DNA from: Dechloromonas sp. A34
Lineage (GTDB): Bacteria; Pseudomonadota; Gammaproteobacteria; Burkholderiales; Rhodocyclaceae
Direction: 5' to 3'
Assembly (NCBI RefSeq): GCF_026261605.1
Contig: NZ_CP102486.1
Span: forward strand, 4,216,001-4,280,000
Length of the DNA stretch: 64,000 nucleotides
Positions 35,893 to 46,272 of this stretch are shown piece by piece. The notes under the pieces were generated by a model. That model was not told where the DNA came from. It made no database searches and saw only the letters and a list, made by a program, of their open reading frames with translations. Every line of letters starts with the position of its first letter. Within the stretch, counting starts at the first letter, position 1. The position numbers and the translations under genes were made by a program.

Positions 35893-35916
35893 GCGTTTGA
35901 TCCAGCCAGGGCCGCT

Positions 35917-36378
35917 TCATAGCTGGCAGACATCGACCCACTCGCCTTCGGTGACTTCGGCGAGCAGCGCCGGGCTGATGCGGATGGCGCTATGAATCGC
36001 CCCGGCAGCAGGGAGAACCTCGTCGAAGTCCTGTAAGGAATGGTCCAGATAGATCGGCAGCGGCTGGGCCAGGCCGAATGGGCAAACGCCGCCCACCGGA
36101 TGGCCGGTCAAGGCGACGACCTCGGCCACGGGCAACATCCGGCCCTTGCCGAAGGCATCCTTGAATTTCCGGTTATCGATACGGGCATCGCCGCGCGCCA
36201 CCAGAATGATGACCCGTCCGTCGCCCAGGCGAAACGACAGGGTCTTGGCGATCCGGCCAGCCTCGACCCCGTGCGCCTGGGCGGCGAGCTCGACGGTGGC
36301 CGTGCTGACTTCCAGTTCGATGATCGGAATATCCAGCTTGCGGGCAGCAAGGAATTCACGGACGGATTGGAGACTCAT
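35917..36378 (-). CDS. YbaK/EbsC-type aminoacyl-tRNA deacylase
   Basis: A 153-residue protein of the YbaK/ProX editing family, which hydrolyses mischarged tRNAs such as Cys-tRNA(Pro). It has the catalytic-type Lys in IAKTLSF, the DNRKFKDAFG stretch and the C-terminal GHPVGGVCPFGLAQPLPIYLD motif. ATG 36378 is used; the longer in-frame start adds a non-conserved segment in the promoter region. It lies 24 bases upstream of murI. Confidence 0.9.
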   Translation of the reverse strand: MSLQSVREFLAARKLDIPIIELEVSTATVELAAQAHGVEAGRIAKTLSFRLGDGRVIILVARGDARIDNRKFKDAFGKGRMLPVAEVVALTGHPVGGVCPFGLAQPLPIYLDHSLQDFDEVLPAAGAIHSAIRISPALLAEVTEGEWVDVCQL

Positions 36379-36444
36379 GGGATGTCTGGAAAAACGAATG
36401 GGCGGCGACCGCGCGATGTTAGCCGCGGCATGCTCCGGCGGCAA

Positions 36445-36948
36445 TCAGTCGGGTTGCCGGAAATCATCCTCGACCCAGGCCCGGGCACTGGCCGCCGTCA
36501 GCTTGAACTCCGGCCCGACGCGCACTTCGGCCAGCAATTCGCCGGCATCGTCCCGAGCACCCAGCACGGCGTAGGGATCTTCCTCGTCGGGCACGATATC
36601 GAGCGTGACGCTGAGCGGCCCCAACGCCGTGGTCAGCGACAGCTTCTTGTGAAGCAGCGCCTGCAATTGATGCTCGTGGCGGCGCAGGACTTCCGAGGCA
36701 GTCTTGACCAGTGTCTGGAAAGCCGAAGCGTCGAGCGGCTTGGGGCTCTTCTTGTCGCGCCCCATGGTCCATGGCCCGACCAGCGCCGGCTCGGATTCGC
36801 CATCCTTGGTCATAGCCACGGCCCACCCCTCGTCGTCTTCGTTCTTGATGACGCGGGCGGTCCACCCGTTGTTGCTCCATAGCCGCGGCTCATTGACGAC
36901 GGCGGGCAGGTCGGCCTCGACGGCCTCGTTCGTTGCGTTTGATGTCAT
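36445..36948 (-). CDS. Conserved hypothetical protein
   Basis: A 167-residue soluble acidic protein with no signal peptide or membrane segment. Recognisable parts are an N-terminal segment PRLWSNNGWTARVIKNEDDEGWAV, GPWTMGRDKKSPKPLD, and a helix FQTLVKTASEVLRRHEHQLQ followed by beta-rich text. The codon use fits the region and the frame is clean. I do not recognise the family. It is first in the minus-strand group leading to ybaK-murI, with a 66-base gap to ybaK. Confidence 0.7.
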   Translation of the reverse strand: MTSNATNEAVEADLPAVVNEPRLWSNNGWTARVIKNEDDEGWAVAMTKDGESEPALVGPWTMGRDKKSPKPLDASAFQTLVKTASEVLRRHEHQLQALLHKKLSLTTALGPLSVTLDIVPDEEDPYAVLGARDDAGELLAEVRVGPEFKLTAASARAWVEDDFRQPD

Positions 36949-37011
36949 GCCCGAATTGTACTTCCCACCGCAGCATTGCCGTTTGCGACCACGCAGCGGC
37001 GGTGTGAATTA

Positions 37012-37578
37012 CTAGGTGCCGCCCCGACTGGTCTCGATTTCCAGCCGGCAAGGGGCCAGCAGCAGATGCGCCAGATGCTCCGGGTCATGCGACCCCATCT
37101 GCTCGGCAAAGGCTGCCAGCCGCGGATCATCGGCTTCGGCCAGGGCGGCGAGCAGCACTCGTGCCGCTTCGCGCGGGGTCGGCCCGCCGGCCTTGAAGCC
37201 GGGCCATTCGGTGTAGTGGGAAAGCAGTTCGAGGCGATGATCCAGATAGAGCGGGCTATGGCTGACCAAATCGAGCTCGGCGCGCTTGGCTGCGATTTCG
37301 GCATCGATCTCGGCATCGCTGCTCTTGTAATGCGCCTTCTCGGCCTCAGTCCAATGCGCTTTCTCGCCATGCTTCTCGCGCAAGGTCGCGAAGGTGTCCT
37401 TCAACTCGATCTGGGAATGGGTGGCCGCATCCCGGAAGACATGGACGACGTCGTTGCCGTGGCCCTCCTTGCCGACATAGCGCATGCCCGCAGTCACCCG
37501 TCGTGGATTGAAGGCGAACTGGCGGGCGCAGGCGGCACGCAGGAGGTCGAACAGTTCATTGGTTTTAGCTGGATTCAT
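37012..37578 (-). CDS. Conserved hypothetical protein
   Basis: A 188-residue soluble protein starting MNPAKTNELFDLLRAACARQ, with GGAAAG seven bases before the ATG. The middle is charged and helical (EKAHWTEAEKAHYKSSDAEIDAEIAAKRAEL), and the end is HDPEHLAHLLLAPCRLEIET. No domain is recognised. It is convergent with nothing and isolated by 63 and 142 bases from its neighbours; the Icd terminator lies just upstream of it. Confidence 0.7.
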   Translation of the reverse strand: MNPAKTNELFDLLRAACARQFAFNPRRVTAGMRYVGKEGHGNDVVHVFRDAATHSQIELKDTFATLREKHGEKAHWTEAEKAHYKSSDAEIDAEIAAKRAELDLVSHSPLYLDHRLELLSHYTEWPGFKAGGPTPREAARVLLAALAEADDPRLAAFAEQMGSHDPEHLAHLLLAPCRLEIETSRGGT

Positions 37579-37664
37579 CGGACTTTCCTTTCGTTAAGTC
37601 GGGAGCGCTGCGCGGGCAACGACAAGCGCCAGAGCATACGCCACCCACCTGCCATCATGGCCCG

Positions 37665-37692
37665 AAAAAGCAGGAAGCCCCCTGGCGGGGGC
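37665..37692 (-). terminator. Terminator of icd
   Basis: On the minus strand GCCCCC-gcca-GGGGGC, then TTCCTGCTTTTT, lies 29 bases after the icd stop. The stem is short but fully paired. Confidence 0.7.
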
Positions 37693-37720
37693 CTCGTTCA
37701 AGCCGGATCGTGCAACACCA

Positions 37721-38968
37721 TTACATCCGGGCGATCATCGCATCGCCGAAGGCCGAACAGGAGAGTTCCTCTGCGCCTTCCATCAGGCGAGCAAAATCGT
37801 AGGTCACCTGCTTGTCGCCGATGGCCGCCTCCATGGCCTTGATGACCAGATTGGCAGCTTCGACCCAACCGAGATGGCGCAGCATCATCTCGGCGGAGAG
37901 GATCAGCGACCCCGGGTTCACCTTGTCCAGGCCGGCGTACTTCGGCGCCGTTCCGTGGGTCGCTTCGAAGCAGGCGTACTGGTCTGAAATATTGGCTCCC
38001 GGGGCAATGCCGATACCGCCGACCTGGGCGGCCAGGGCATCGGAGATGTAGTCGCCGTTCAGATTGGTGGTCACGATGGTGTCGTACTCGGCCGGACGTA
38101 GCAGGATCTGCTGCAGGAAGGCATCGGCAATTGCATCCTTGACGATGACTTCGCGACCGGACTGCGGATTCTTGAACTTGCACCACGGACCGCCATCGAG
38201 CAGTTCGGCGCCGAATTCCTCCTTCGCCACCTTGTAGGCGGTGTCACGGAACAGGCCTTCCGTGAACTTCATGATGTTGCCCTTATGCACGATGGTCAGC
38301 GACTTGCGGTCGTTGGCGATGACGTACTTGAGTGCGGCGCGAACCAGGCGGGTGGTGCCTTCGACGGAAATCGGCTTGATGCCGATGCCGGAAGTCAGCG
38401 GGAAACGGATTTTCTTGACGCCCATTTCCTCCTGCAGGAACTTGACCACTTTCCTTGCGCCTTCGGAGTCAGCAGCCCATTCGATGCCGGCATAGATGTC
38501 TTCGGTGTTCTCGCGGAAGATGACCATGTTGGTCAATTCCGGGTGCTTCAGCGGCGAGGGCACACCCTTGAAGTATTGCACTGGACGGACGCACTGGTAG
38601 AGGTCGAGTTCCTGGCGCAGGGCGACGTTCAGCGAACGGATGCCGCCGCCGACCGGCGTCGTCATCGGACCCTTGATCGAAACCGAGTATTCCTTCAGCG
38701 CATCGAAGGTTTCCTTCGGGAACCACTCGTCGGCGCCGTAGAGGCGGGTGGATTTTTCACCGGCGAACACTTCCATCCAGTGAATCTTCTTGCTGCTGCC
38801 GTAGGCCTTTGCCACCGCAGCGTCGATAACCTTGATCATGACCGGCGTGATGTCGATGCCGATGCCGTCACCCTCGATGAAGGGAATGATCGGGTTGTTC
38901 GGGGTCGGCTGTCCCGGAACGATTTTCTGACCACCCTGCGGAACCTTGATGTGCGATGTCATATCCAC
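37721..38968 (-). CDS. icd: NADP-dependent isocitrate dehydrogenase, dimeric type
   Basis: A 415-residue E. coli-type isocitrate dehydrogenase, oxidising isocitrate to 2-oxoglutarate with NADPH formation in the TCA cycle. It carries [17 protein letters not shown] at the N-terminus, the substrate loop [18 protein letters not shown] with Ser112 (equivalent to E. coli Ser113, the residue phosphorylated by AceK), and [28 protein letters not shown] and [12 protein letters not shown] are also present. The AceK site is intact and aceK is only 2.6 kb away. A strong ribosome site (AAGGAG) precedes ATG 38968. A second, monomeric enzyme lies just upstream. Confidence 0.97.
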   Translation of the reverse strand: MDMTSHIKVPQGGQKIVPGQPTPNNPIIPFIEGDGIGIDITPVMIKVIDAAVAKAYGSSKKIHWMEVFAGEKSTRLYGADEWFPKETFDALKEYSVSIKGPMTTPVGGGIRSLNVALRQELDLYQCVRPVQYFKGVPSPLKHPELTNMVIFRENTEDIYAGIEWAADSEGARKVVKFLQEEMGVKKIRFPLTSGIGIKPISVEGTTRLVRAALKYVIANDRKSLTIVHKGNIMKFTEGLFRDTAYKVAKEEFGAELLDGGPWCKFKNPQSGREVIVKDAIADAFLQQILLRPAEYDTIVTTNLNGDYISDALAAQVGGIGIAPGANISDQYACFEATHGTAPKYAGLDKVNPGSLILSAEMMLRHLGWVEAANLVIKAMEAAIGDKQVTYDFARLMEGAEELSCSAFGDAMIARM

Positions 38969-39115
38969 TCCTTGAGCTGTTATTGGACGATCTGCCTGGC
39001 GTCGAGTCTCCCTCGGCGGCGCCTCCGGAAAAGGGCATCAGCCCCCGGAAGCAATCACGATTATGCGGCAAAACGTGCACCGCTGTCAGGCATCGGGCTT
39101 TTGCCAGGCACCAAA

Positions 39116-39152
39116 GAAAAAGGCCCGGCAACCCCTCTGGGGCTGCCGGGCC
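39116..39152 (-). terminator. Terminator of the monomeric isocitrate dehydrogenase gene
   Basis: A 14-base stem (39122-39135 with 39139-39152, nearly perfect) is followed on the minus strand by TTTTTCTTTGG. It lies 23 bases past the stop and also separates this gene from the icd promoter. Confidence 0.8.
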
Positions 39153-39174
39153 TTTCGCTAAGCGTACTCGTCGC

Positions 39175-41412
39175 TTAGCCGCGTGCCGCCTTCAGCGCGG
39201 CATTCAGCGTCGGGCTCGGACGCATGACGGCTTTGCACTTCTCGGAGTCGGCCAGATAGTAGCCACCGATGTCGACGGCCTTGCCCTGCACCGTCTTCAT
39301 TTCGGCGACGATCTGCGCTTCGTTGTCGGTCAGCGTCTTGGCCAGCGTGGTGAAGTGGCCGGCCAGTTCCTTGTCCTCGGTCTGTGCTGCCAGTTCCTGC
39401 GCCCAGTACATGGCGAGGTAGAACTGCGAACCGCGGTTGTCGAGTTCACCCGTTTTCGGCGACGGCGACTTGTTGTTGTCGAGCAGCTTGCCGGTCGCCG
39501 CGTCCAGCGTTTTGGCCAGCAGAACGGCGCGCTTGTTGCCGTCCTTGATGCCCTGCTCTTCGAGCGACACAGCCAGAGCCAGGAATTCGCCGAGCGAATC
39601 CCAGCGCAGGTGGTTTTCCTGGGTCAGCTGCTGGACGTGCTTCGGTGCCGAGCCGCCGGCACCGGTTTCGTACATGCCGCCGCCGTTCATCAGCGGCACG
39701 ATGGACAGCATCTTGGCCGAGGTGCCCAGTTCCATGATCGGGAAGAGGTCGGTCAGGTAGTCGCGCAGGATGTTGCCGGTTACCGAAATGGTGTCCAGGC
39801 CGCGGGCGACACGTTCCAGCGTGAAGCGCATGGCGCGGACCTGGGACATGATCTGGATGTCGAGGCCGCTGGTGTCGTGATCCTTGAGGTAGGTTTCAAC
39901 CTTCTTGATCAGCTCGTTCTCGTGCGGACGATACGGGTCCAGCCAGAAGATGGCCGGCATGCCCGACTGGCGGGCGCGGGTGACGGCGAGCTTGACCCAG
40001 TCGCGGATCGGGGCATCCTTGACCTGGCACATACGCCAGATGTCGCCAGCTTCGACATTCTGGGTGAGCAGCACTTCGCCGCTGTTGATGTCGACGATAT
40101 TGGCGATGCCGGCTTCGGCGATTTCGAAAGTCTTGTCGTGCGAGCCGTATTCCTCTGCCTGCTGGGCCATCAGGCCAACGTTGGGCACGGTGCCCATGGT
40201 CTTCGGATCGAAGTTGCCATGCCATTTGACGAAGTTGATCATCTCCTGGTAGATGCGGGCAAAGGTCGATTCCGGCATGACGCACTTGCTGTCGTACTGC
40301 TTGCCGTCGGCACCCCACATCTTGCCGCCCTGGCGGATCATCGCCGGCATGGAAGCGTCGACGATGATGTCGTTCGGCGAATGGAAGTTGGTGATGCCCT
40401 TGGCCGAGTCGACCATGGCCAGACGCGGACGGTGTTCCTGACAGGCGTGCAGGTCGCGGATGATCTCGTCGCGCTTGGATTCCGGCAGCGCCTTGATCTT
40501 CTCGTACAACGTGGCCATGCCGTTATTGACGTTGATGCCCAGTTCGTCGAACAACTTGCCGTGCTTCTCGAAGGCTTCCTTGTAGTAGATCTTGACGCAG
40601 TGGCCGAAGACGATCGGGTGCGAGACCTTCATCATCGTCGCCTTGACGTGCAGCGAGAAGAGGATGCCGGATTCGCGGCAGTCTTCGAGCTGGGCTTCGT
40701 AGAAGTCGCAGAGCGCTTTCTTGCTCATGAACATGGAGTCGATGATCTCGCCTTCGAGCAGCGAGAGCTTCGGTTTGAGCACGGTGGTCTTGCCGCCCTT
40801 GGCGATCAATTCCATGCGCACGTCGCGTGCCTTATCGAGGGTCAGCGACTTTTCGCCATGATAGAAATCGCCGTGTTCCATGTGGGAAACGTGGGTCTGC
40901 GACCACTGTTTCCATTCGCCCATGGAGTGCGGGCGCTTCTTGGCGTAATTCTTGACGGCAGCCGGCGCGCGGCGGTCGGAGTTGCCTTCGCGCAGCACCG
41001 GGTTGACGGCGGAGCCCAGACACTTGGCGTAACGGGTCTTGAGCGCCTTCTCTTCGTCGGTGGTCGGGTTTTCCGGATAGTCGGGGATCGCGTAACCCTT
41101 GGCCTGCAGTTCCTTGACGCAGGTGATCAGCTGAGCGACGGAGGCGCTGATGTTCGGCAGCTTGATGATATTGGTCTCGGGTTGCAGGCACTTCTTGCCC
41201 AGTTCGCCGAGGGTATTCGGGACCCGCTGGTCTTCCTTCAGGAACTCAGGAAATTCCGAGAGGACGCGGGCGGCGACCGAAATGTCGGCGGTCTCGATTT
41301 CGACACCGGCCGGTGCTGTAAAGGTACGCACGATGGGCAGAAAGGCACAAGTCGCCAACAGCGGCGCCTCGTCAGTTAACGTGTAAATGATCTTGGACTT
41401 CCCTGCGGCCAT
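39175..41412 (-). CDS. Monomeric NADP-dependent isocitrate dehydrogenase (IDH-II)
   Basis: A 745-residue monomeric isocitrate dehydrogenase (Azotobacter/Corynebacterium type), unrelated in sequence to the dimeric enzyme. It shows [20 protein letters not shown] at the start, [44 protein letters not shown] and [52 protein letters not shown]. It lacks the AceK target loop and so gives an isocitrate oxidation route that is not shut off by phosphorylation. The start at 41412 has AGGAG before it. It is divergent from aceK. Confidence 0.96.
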   Translation of the reverse strand: MAAGKSKIIYTLTDEAPLLATCAFLPIVRTFTAPAGVEIETADISVAARVLSEFPEFLKEDQRVPNTLGELGKKCLQPETNIIKLPNISASVAQLITCVKELQAKGYAIPDYPENPTTDEEKALKTRYAKCLGSAVNPVLREGNSDRRAPAAVKNYAKKRPHSMGEWKQWSQTHVSHMEHGDFYHGEKSLTLDKARDVRMELIAKGGKTTVLKPKLSLLEGEIIDSMFMSKKALCDFYEAQLEDCRESGILFSLHVKATMMKVSHPIVFGHCVKIYYKEAFEKHGKLFDELGINVNNGMATLYEKIKALPESKRDEIIRDLHACQEHRPRLAMVDSAKGITNFHSPNDIIVDASMPAMIRQGGKMWGADGKQYDSKCVMPESTFARIYQEMINFVKWHGNFDPKTMGTVPNVGLMAQQAEEYGSHDKTFEIAEAGIANIVDINSGEVLLTQNVEAGDIWRMCQVKDAPIRDWVKLAVTRARQSGMPAIFWLDPYRPHENELIKKVETYLKDHDTSGLDIQIMSQVRAMRFTLERVARGLDTISVTGNILRDYLTDLFPIMELGTSAKMLSIVPLMNGGGMYETGAGGSAPKHVQQLTQENHLRWDSLGEFLALAVSLEEQGIKDGNKRAVLLAKTLDAATGKLLDNNKSPSPKTGELDNRGSQFYLAMYWAQELAAQTEDKELAGHFTTLAKTLTDNEAQIVAEMKTVQGKAVDIGGYYLADSEKCKAVMRPSPTLNAALKAARG

Positions 41413-41600
41413 GTCGACTCCTCGAATTGGGTTGATTAACGCGGGGCGAATATATACCTTGCCCCTTTCGCCATGCTTACAAGCGAAACCTGTCGAGTAT
41501 CGTTCCTCAGGCGCCTCGGGTCAACGGGCGGCGTTCGCCAAGCCGCTTGGCCCGCCATGCCCGAATGCTAGAATCAGTCGCTTATTCCGGAGAGATAACG

Positions 41601-43372
41601 ATGAAGATTTCGGTTGGCCTCTACGGCACGAATGCCCACCAGATCGCGCTCGCCCTGATCCAGGGATTCAACAAGCACTACACGCTGTTCCGTGAAACCA
41701 GCAAGGCCGCCAAGACCCGCTTCGAGCAGGGCGACTGGCTGGGTGTGCACAAGGCCGTCAAGGAACGCATCCGCTTCTACGACGATCGCGTTGACGAATG
41801 CGTCGAGCGCCTGCGCCACGAGTTCGATGCCGGCACCATCGACCAGCCGACCTGGCAGCAGATCAAGTTGCTCTACATCGGCCTGTTGCTCAACCATAAA
41901 CAGCCCGAACTGGCCGAGACCTTCTTCAATTCGGTGACAACCAAGATCCTGCACCGAACCTATTTCCACAACGACTTTCTGTTCGTCCGCCCGACCTTGT
42001 CGACCGAGAACATCGAAGCCGATTTCGATCCCACCTATCGCAGCTATTACGTCAAGGAAGACGGCCTGCGCGGCGCTATTCGCAAGATCGTCGAGGATTT
42101 TCAATGGCACCGCCCGTTTGCCGACCTCGAACAGGATGTCGACAATCTCTACCTTGCCATCCGCCACTACTTGAAGGGCATGCCACGGCGCGAGGTGAAT
42201 TTCCAGATCCAGGTGCTGGCCTCGGCTTTCTATCGCAACAAGGCCGCCTACATCATCGGCAAGGCGATCAACGGAGCCCTTGAATACCCCTTCGCCGTCC
42301 CCGTGCTGCATGACGAGAACGGGCAGCTCTACGTCGACACCATCCTGCTCGATGCCTGGCGGATCGGCCTGCTGTTCTCGCTGTCGCGTGCCTATTTCAT
42401 GGTGGACATGGAAGTCCCCTCCGGCTATGTCCAGTTCCTGCGAGCGGTGCTGCCCAACAAGCCGCGCTCCGAGCTCTACATCATGCTCGGCCTCGGCAAG
42501 CAGGGCAAAACAATGTTCTTCCGCGACTTCATCTATCACCTGCACCATTCGGAAGACAAGTTCATCCTGGCCCCCGGCATTCCCGGCATGGTCATGCTGG
42601 TCTTCACGCTGCCCTCCTTCCCCTACGTCTTCAAGATCATCATGGACGTCTTCGGGCCTCGAAGAATACGGATCGGGCTACCGTCAAGAAAAAGTTCCTG
42701 CTCGTCAAGCAGGTCGACCGGGTCGGCCGGATGGCCGATACGCTGGAGTTCTCCTACGTCGCCTTCCCGCTCAAACGCTTTGCCGACGAGGTGCTGGACG
42801 AGCTAAAAAAAGTCGCCCCCTCCTGTTTCGAAGTCGAAGGTGAAACGCTGTTCATCAAGCACCTCTATATCGAGCGCCGCATGGAGCCGCTCAACATCCA
42901 CCTCGACCGCATGGAGCGCGCCAACAACATCGAGGGACTGGAACACGCCATCCGCGAATACGGCAGTGCCATCCGCGAACTGGCCCAGGCCAACATCTTC
43001 CCGGGCGACATGCTGTGGAAGAACTTCGGCATCACCCGTTTCGGTCGCGTCGTCTTCTACGACTACGACGAGATCGAACACATGACTGACTGCAACTTCC
43101 GCGCGATCCCGCCGGCCCCGGATTTCGAAACCGAGATGTCAGGCGAAATCTGGTACTCGGTCGCCAGGAACGACATTTTTCCTGAGGAGTTCGCCACCTT
43201 CCTGCTCGCCTCGCCGATCCTGCGCAAGATATTCCACAAGTATCATGCCGACCTGCTCTCGCCCAAGTTCTGGCAGGATGCACAACAGAAGATCCGGGCC
43301 GGTCACGTCGAGGATTTCTTCCCCTATCCGCAGGAACTGCGCTTCTGCAACAACAAGCCGGACAACGTGTAG
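41601..43372 (+). pseudogene. aceK: Isocitrate dehydrogenase kinase/phosphatase AceK, single-base frameshift
   Basis: The first frame runs to VFKIIMDVFGP and the second continues as SKNTDRATVKKKFLLVKQVDRVGRMADTLEFSYVAFPLKRF and to the end. One added base in GGGCCT at 42654-42660 makes a 590-residue AceK with all segments. These include the regulatory N-terminal half, the ATP loop with LGLGKQGKTMFFRDF, and the catalytic GDMLWKNFGITRFGRVVFYDYDEI. AceK phosphorylates and dephosphorylates Icd (Ser112 here) to steer isocitrate into the glyoxylate shunt. ATG 41601 follows GGAGAG. Since both the target site and the shunt enzyme are present, a base-call error is more likely than loss. Confidence 0.93.
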
Positions 43373-43439
43373 CGCCAAAACATCATAATCAAACGTTAAT
43401 ATACAAAAAACTTTACCCGCCAATCAGGAGAACAAAGAC

Positions 43440-44567
43440 ATGCCAGTTCATATCGCGGTGGCCCGGGAGCGGGGATTCGGCGAAAGCCGGGTTGCACTCG
43501 TTCCCGAGACAGCCAAAAAATTCGCCGCCCTCGGCGCCAGTCTGAGCATGGAACAGAGCGCCGGATCGGACAGCCACTTCCTTGATTCCGATTACGCCAA
43601 TGTCGACCTGGTCGACGGCATCACCGAAGCCTACGGCCCGGCCGGACTGATCCTGCGCGTCACCCCGCCGTCGCCGGAAGAGATCGCCGCCTTGCCCGAG
43701 GGCTCGGTCCTGATCGGTCTCCTGAAGCCCTTCGAGAGCAAGGAACGCCTGGCTGCCCTGAACGCCCGCAAGATCACCGCCTTCTCCCTCGAACTGCTGC
43801 CGCGCATCTCGCGCGCCCAGAGCATGGACGCCCTGTCATCGCAGGGCGCCTGCGCCGGCTACCAGTGCGGTCTGATCGCCGCCGCCCGCTGCACCAAGTT
43901 CTTCCCGATGCTGACCACCGCCGCCGGCACCATCCGCCCGGCCCGCGTGCTGGTGATCGGTGCCGGCGTCGCCGGCTTGCAGGCGATCGCTACCTGCAAG
44001 CGCCTCGGCGCCATGGTCGACGCCTACGACGTGCGGGCCGCGGCCAAGGAGCAGATCGAATCGCTCGGTGCCAAGTTCGTCGACACCGGCGTTTCGGCCG
44101 ATGGCGCCGGCGGCTACGCCCGCGACCTGACCGCCGACGAGAAAGCCCAGCAGACCGAGAAACTGGCCAAGGCCGTGGCCCTGGCCGATGTGGTGATCAC
44201 CACGGCGGCGATCCCCGGCAAGAAGGCCCCGGTGATCATCACCACCGACATGATCGGGCGCATGAAGTACGGCGCCATCATCGTCGACATGGCCGCCGAA
44301 TCCGGCGGCAACTGCGCCTTGACCCAGCCCGGCGAACACGTCATCGCCAACGACGTCAATATCCACGGCCCCCTGAACCTGCCGTCGCGGATGCCGACCC
44401 ACGCCTCCGAGCTCTACGCCAAGAACCTCTACAACTTCCTGTCGCCATGGATCAAGGAGGGCGAACTGGTCTTCGACTGGAGCGATGAAGTCGTCGCCGG
44501 CACGCTGTTGTGCAAGGACGGCGCGACGGTGCACGCCACCGTGAAACAGGTCATGGGAGAAGCGTAA
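43440..44567 (+). CDS. pntAA: NAD(P) transhydrogenase alpha subunit, domain I (PntAA)
   Basis: A 375-residue NAD(H)-binding domain I of the proton-translocating transhydrogenase, which moves hydride between NADH and NADP+. It shows RERGFGESRVALVPETAKKFAALG, the RQD-like loop, GAGVAGLQAIATCKRLGAMVDAYDVR (Rossmann fold) and IPGKKAPVIITTDMIGRMK. In this bacterium the E. coli PntA is split into two genes, PntAA and PntAB. Start ATG 43440 has AGGAG eight bases before it. The stop overlaps the next ATG (TAATG). The whole unit supplies NADPH or dissipates its excess, matching the neighbouring isocitrate enzymes. Confidence 0.95.
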   Translation: MPVHIAVARERGFGESRVALVPETAKKFAALGASLSMEQSAGSDSHFLDSDYANVDLVDGITEAYGPAGLILRVTPPSPEEIAALPEGSVLIGLLKPFESKERLAALNARKITAFSLELLPRISRAQSMDALSSQGACAGYQCGLIAAARCTKFFPMLTTAAGTIRPARVLVIGAGVAGLQAIATCKRLGAMVDAYDVRAAAKEQIESLGAKFVDTGVSADGAGGYARDLTADEKAQQTEKLAKAVALADVVITTAAIPGKKAPVIITTDMIGRMKYGAIIVDMAAESGGNCALTQPGEHVIANDVNIHGPLNLPSRMPTHASELYAKNLYNFLSPWIKEGELVFDWSDEVVAGTLLCKDGATVHATVKQVMGEA

Positions 44568-44854
44568 TGGACGGTTTGCTAGCTTTGTACATCTTCATGC
44601 TCGCCGCCTTCACCGGCTACGAGATCATCGCCAAGGTGCCGGTCATCCTGCACACCCCATTGATGTCCGGTTCCAACTTCATCCACGGCGTCGTCGTCGT
44701 TGGCGCCATGCTCATGCTCGGCTCGGCCGACACGGTGACCCAGCAAGCCATCGGCTTCTTCGCCGTCGCCTTGGGCGCGGCCAATGCCGCCGGCGGCTAC
44801 GTCGTCACCGAGCGCATGCTCGCCATGTTCAAGAAGAAGGAGGGCACCCAATGA
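44567..44854 (+). CDS. pntAB: NAD(P) transhydrogenase small membrane subunit (PntAB)
   Basis: A 95-residue membrane protein with three helices (YIFMLAAFTGYEIIAKVP, HGVVVVGAMLMLGSA, GFFAVALGAANAAGGYVVTERML) that corresponds to the C-terminal membrane part of E. coli PntA. HTPLMSGSNFIHG is the family signature. It forms part of the proton channel with PntB. The ATG overlaps the stop of the preceding gene and its own stop overlaps the pntB start, so the three genes are one translation unit. Confidence 0.94.
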   Translation: MDGLLALYIFMLAAFTGYEIIAKVPVILHTPLMSGSNFIHGVVVVGAMLMLGSADTVTQQAIGFFAVALGAANAAGGYVVTERMLAMFKKKEGTQ

Positions 44855-46221
44855 CGCTCCCGATCTACGTCCAGGGTGCCTGGTTCGCCGGCGCCGCCCT
44901 CTTCATCTTCGGCCTGAAGGGCATGAGCTCGCCGGCCAGTGCCCGCAAAGGCATCGTCATCGCCGGCTACGGCATGCTGATCGCCATTGCTGCCACCTTC
45001 CTGATCCCCGGCCTGCAGAACCTTGCCCTGATGGCCCTCGCCCTGGCCATCGGCGGATCGGCCGCCTGGGTCTCAGGGAAGAAGGTCAAGATGACCGACA
45101 TGCCGCAGATGGTCGCCATCTACAACGGCATGGGCGGCGGTGCTGCCGCTGCGATTGCCGCCATCGAGTTCGCCAAGGGCGATGCCCACAGTCTCGCCAC
45201 CACGGTCCTCGCCGTGATCGGCGCACTGATCGGCGCGGTCTCCTTCACCGGCTCCTGCGTCGCCTGGGCCAAGCTGCAGGGCGTACTCAGGAAAGCCCAT
45301 CGCCTGCCGGCGCAGAATGCGGTCAATGTCATCCTCACCCTGATCGCCATCGGCCTTGGCGGTGCCATGGTATTCCTCGCTCCGGCCCAACCCGAACTGA
45401 TCTTCGCCTTCTTCGCCGTCGCCCTGGTGCTGGGTTTGATCGTCACCCTGCCCATCGGTGGCGCCGACATGCCGGTGGTGATCTCGCTGTTCAATGCCTT
45501 CACCGGGTTGGCCGTCGGTTTCGAAGGCTACGTCCTCGGCAACCCGGCGCTGATCATTGCCGGCATCGTCGTCGGCGCGGCCGGTACGCTCTTGACCCAG
45601 TTGATGGCCAAGGCCATGAACCGGCCGATTTCCAACATCCTGTTCACCCCGATGGTTGCCGCCGGCGGCGGCGAGGCCATCGACGGCACGATGAAGGAAC
45701 TCTCCGGCCTCGATGCGGCAGCGATGATGCGTTACGCCAGCAAGGTCATCATCGTCCCGGGTTACGGCATGGCAGTGGCCCACGCCCAGCACAAGGTCTG
45801 GGAGATGACGTCCATTCTCGAAGAAGCCGGGGTCGAGGTGAAATTCGCCATACATCCGGTGGCCGGGCGCATGCCGGGGCACATGAATGTGCTCTTGGCG
45901 GAAGCCGGCGTTCCTTACGACAAGATCTTCGATCTCGAGGAAATCAACGGCGAGTTCGGCCAGGCCGATGTCGCGCTGGTCATCGGAGCCAACGACGTGG
46001 TCAATCCGTCAGCGCGCACCGACAAGGCGAGCCCGATCTACGGCATGCCGATCCTCGATGCCGACAAGGCGCAGAACGTGATCGTCATTAAGCGCGGCAA
46101 GGGTACCGGTTATTCCGGGGTGGAGAACGCGCTGTTCTACACTGACAATTGCCGGATGCTTTATGGCGACGCCCAGCCCATGGCCGGGGAGATCATCCAG
46201 CATTTGAAGGCGATGGGCTAG
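44851..46221 (+). CDS. pntB: NAD(P) transhydrogenase beta subunit
   Basis: A 456-residue subunit with about nine helices (domain II, residues 1-260) and the soluble NADP(H)-binding domain III (280-456). Domain III contains VIIVPGYGMAVAHAQHKVWEM, AIHPVAGRMPGHMNVLLAEAGVPY, VIGANDVVNPSA and IKRGKGTGYSGVENALFY. All are conserved in PntB. It completes the pntAA-pntAB-pntB operon, which starts from the region upstream of 43440. Confidence 0.96.
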   Translation: MTLPIYVQGAWFAGAALFIFGLKGMSSPASARKGIVIAGYGMLIAIAATFLIPGLQNLALMALALAIGGSAAWVSGKKVKMTDMPQMVAIYNGMGGGAAAAIAAIEFAKGDAHSLATTVLAVIGALIGAVSFTGSCVAWAKLQGVLRKAHRLPAQNAVNVILTLIAIGLGGAMVFLAPAQPELIFAFFAVALVLGLIVTLPIGGADMPVVISLFNAFTGLAVGFEGYVLGNPALIIAGIVVGAAGTLLTQLMAKAMNRPISNILFTPMVAAGGGEAIDGTMKELSGLDAAAMMRYASKVIIVPGYGMAVAHAQHKVWEMTSILEEAGVEVKFAIHPVAGRMPGHMNVLLAEAGVPYDKIFDLEEINGEFGQADVALVIGANDVVNPSARTDKASPIYGMPILDADKAQNVIVIKRGKGTGYSGVENALFYTDNCRMLYGDAQPMAGEIIQHLKAMG

Positions 46222-46252
46222 AACCCGGTCATTCCGCGATATACCCCAGGAC

Positions 46253-46272
46253 GAGCGGCAGAAAAGCCGCTC
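46253..46272. terminator. Small hairpin between convergent pntB and dut
   Basis: GAGCGGC-agaaaa-GCCGCTC overlaps the dut stop and lies 31 bases after the pntB stop. It is perfectly paired but has no T tract, so it may help to end either transcript. Confidence 0.35.

Noticed and set aside
38956..41379. Open frame of 807 codons on the plus strand opposite the monomeric isocitrate dehydrogenase
   Set aside because: It is antisense to a gene with full family motifs; the protein is low-complexity and His/Val/Asp-rich, typical of shadow frames in GC-rich DNA.
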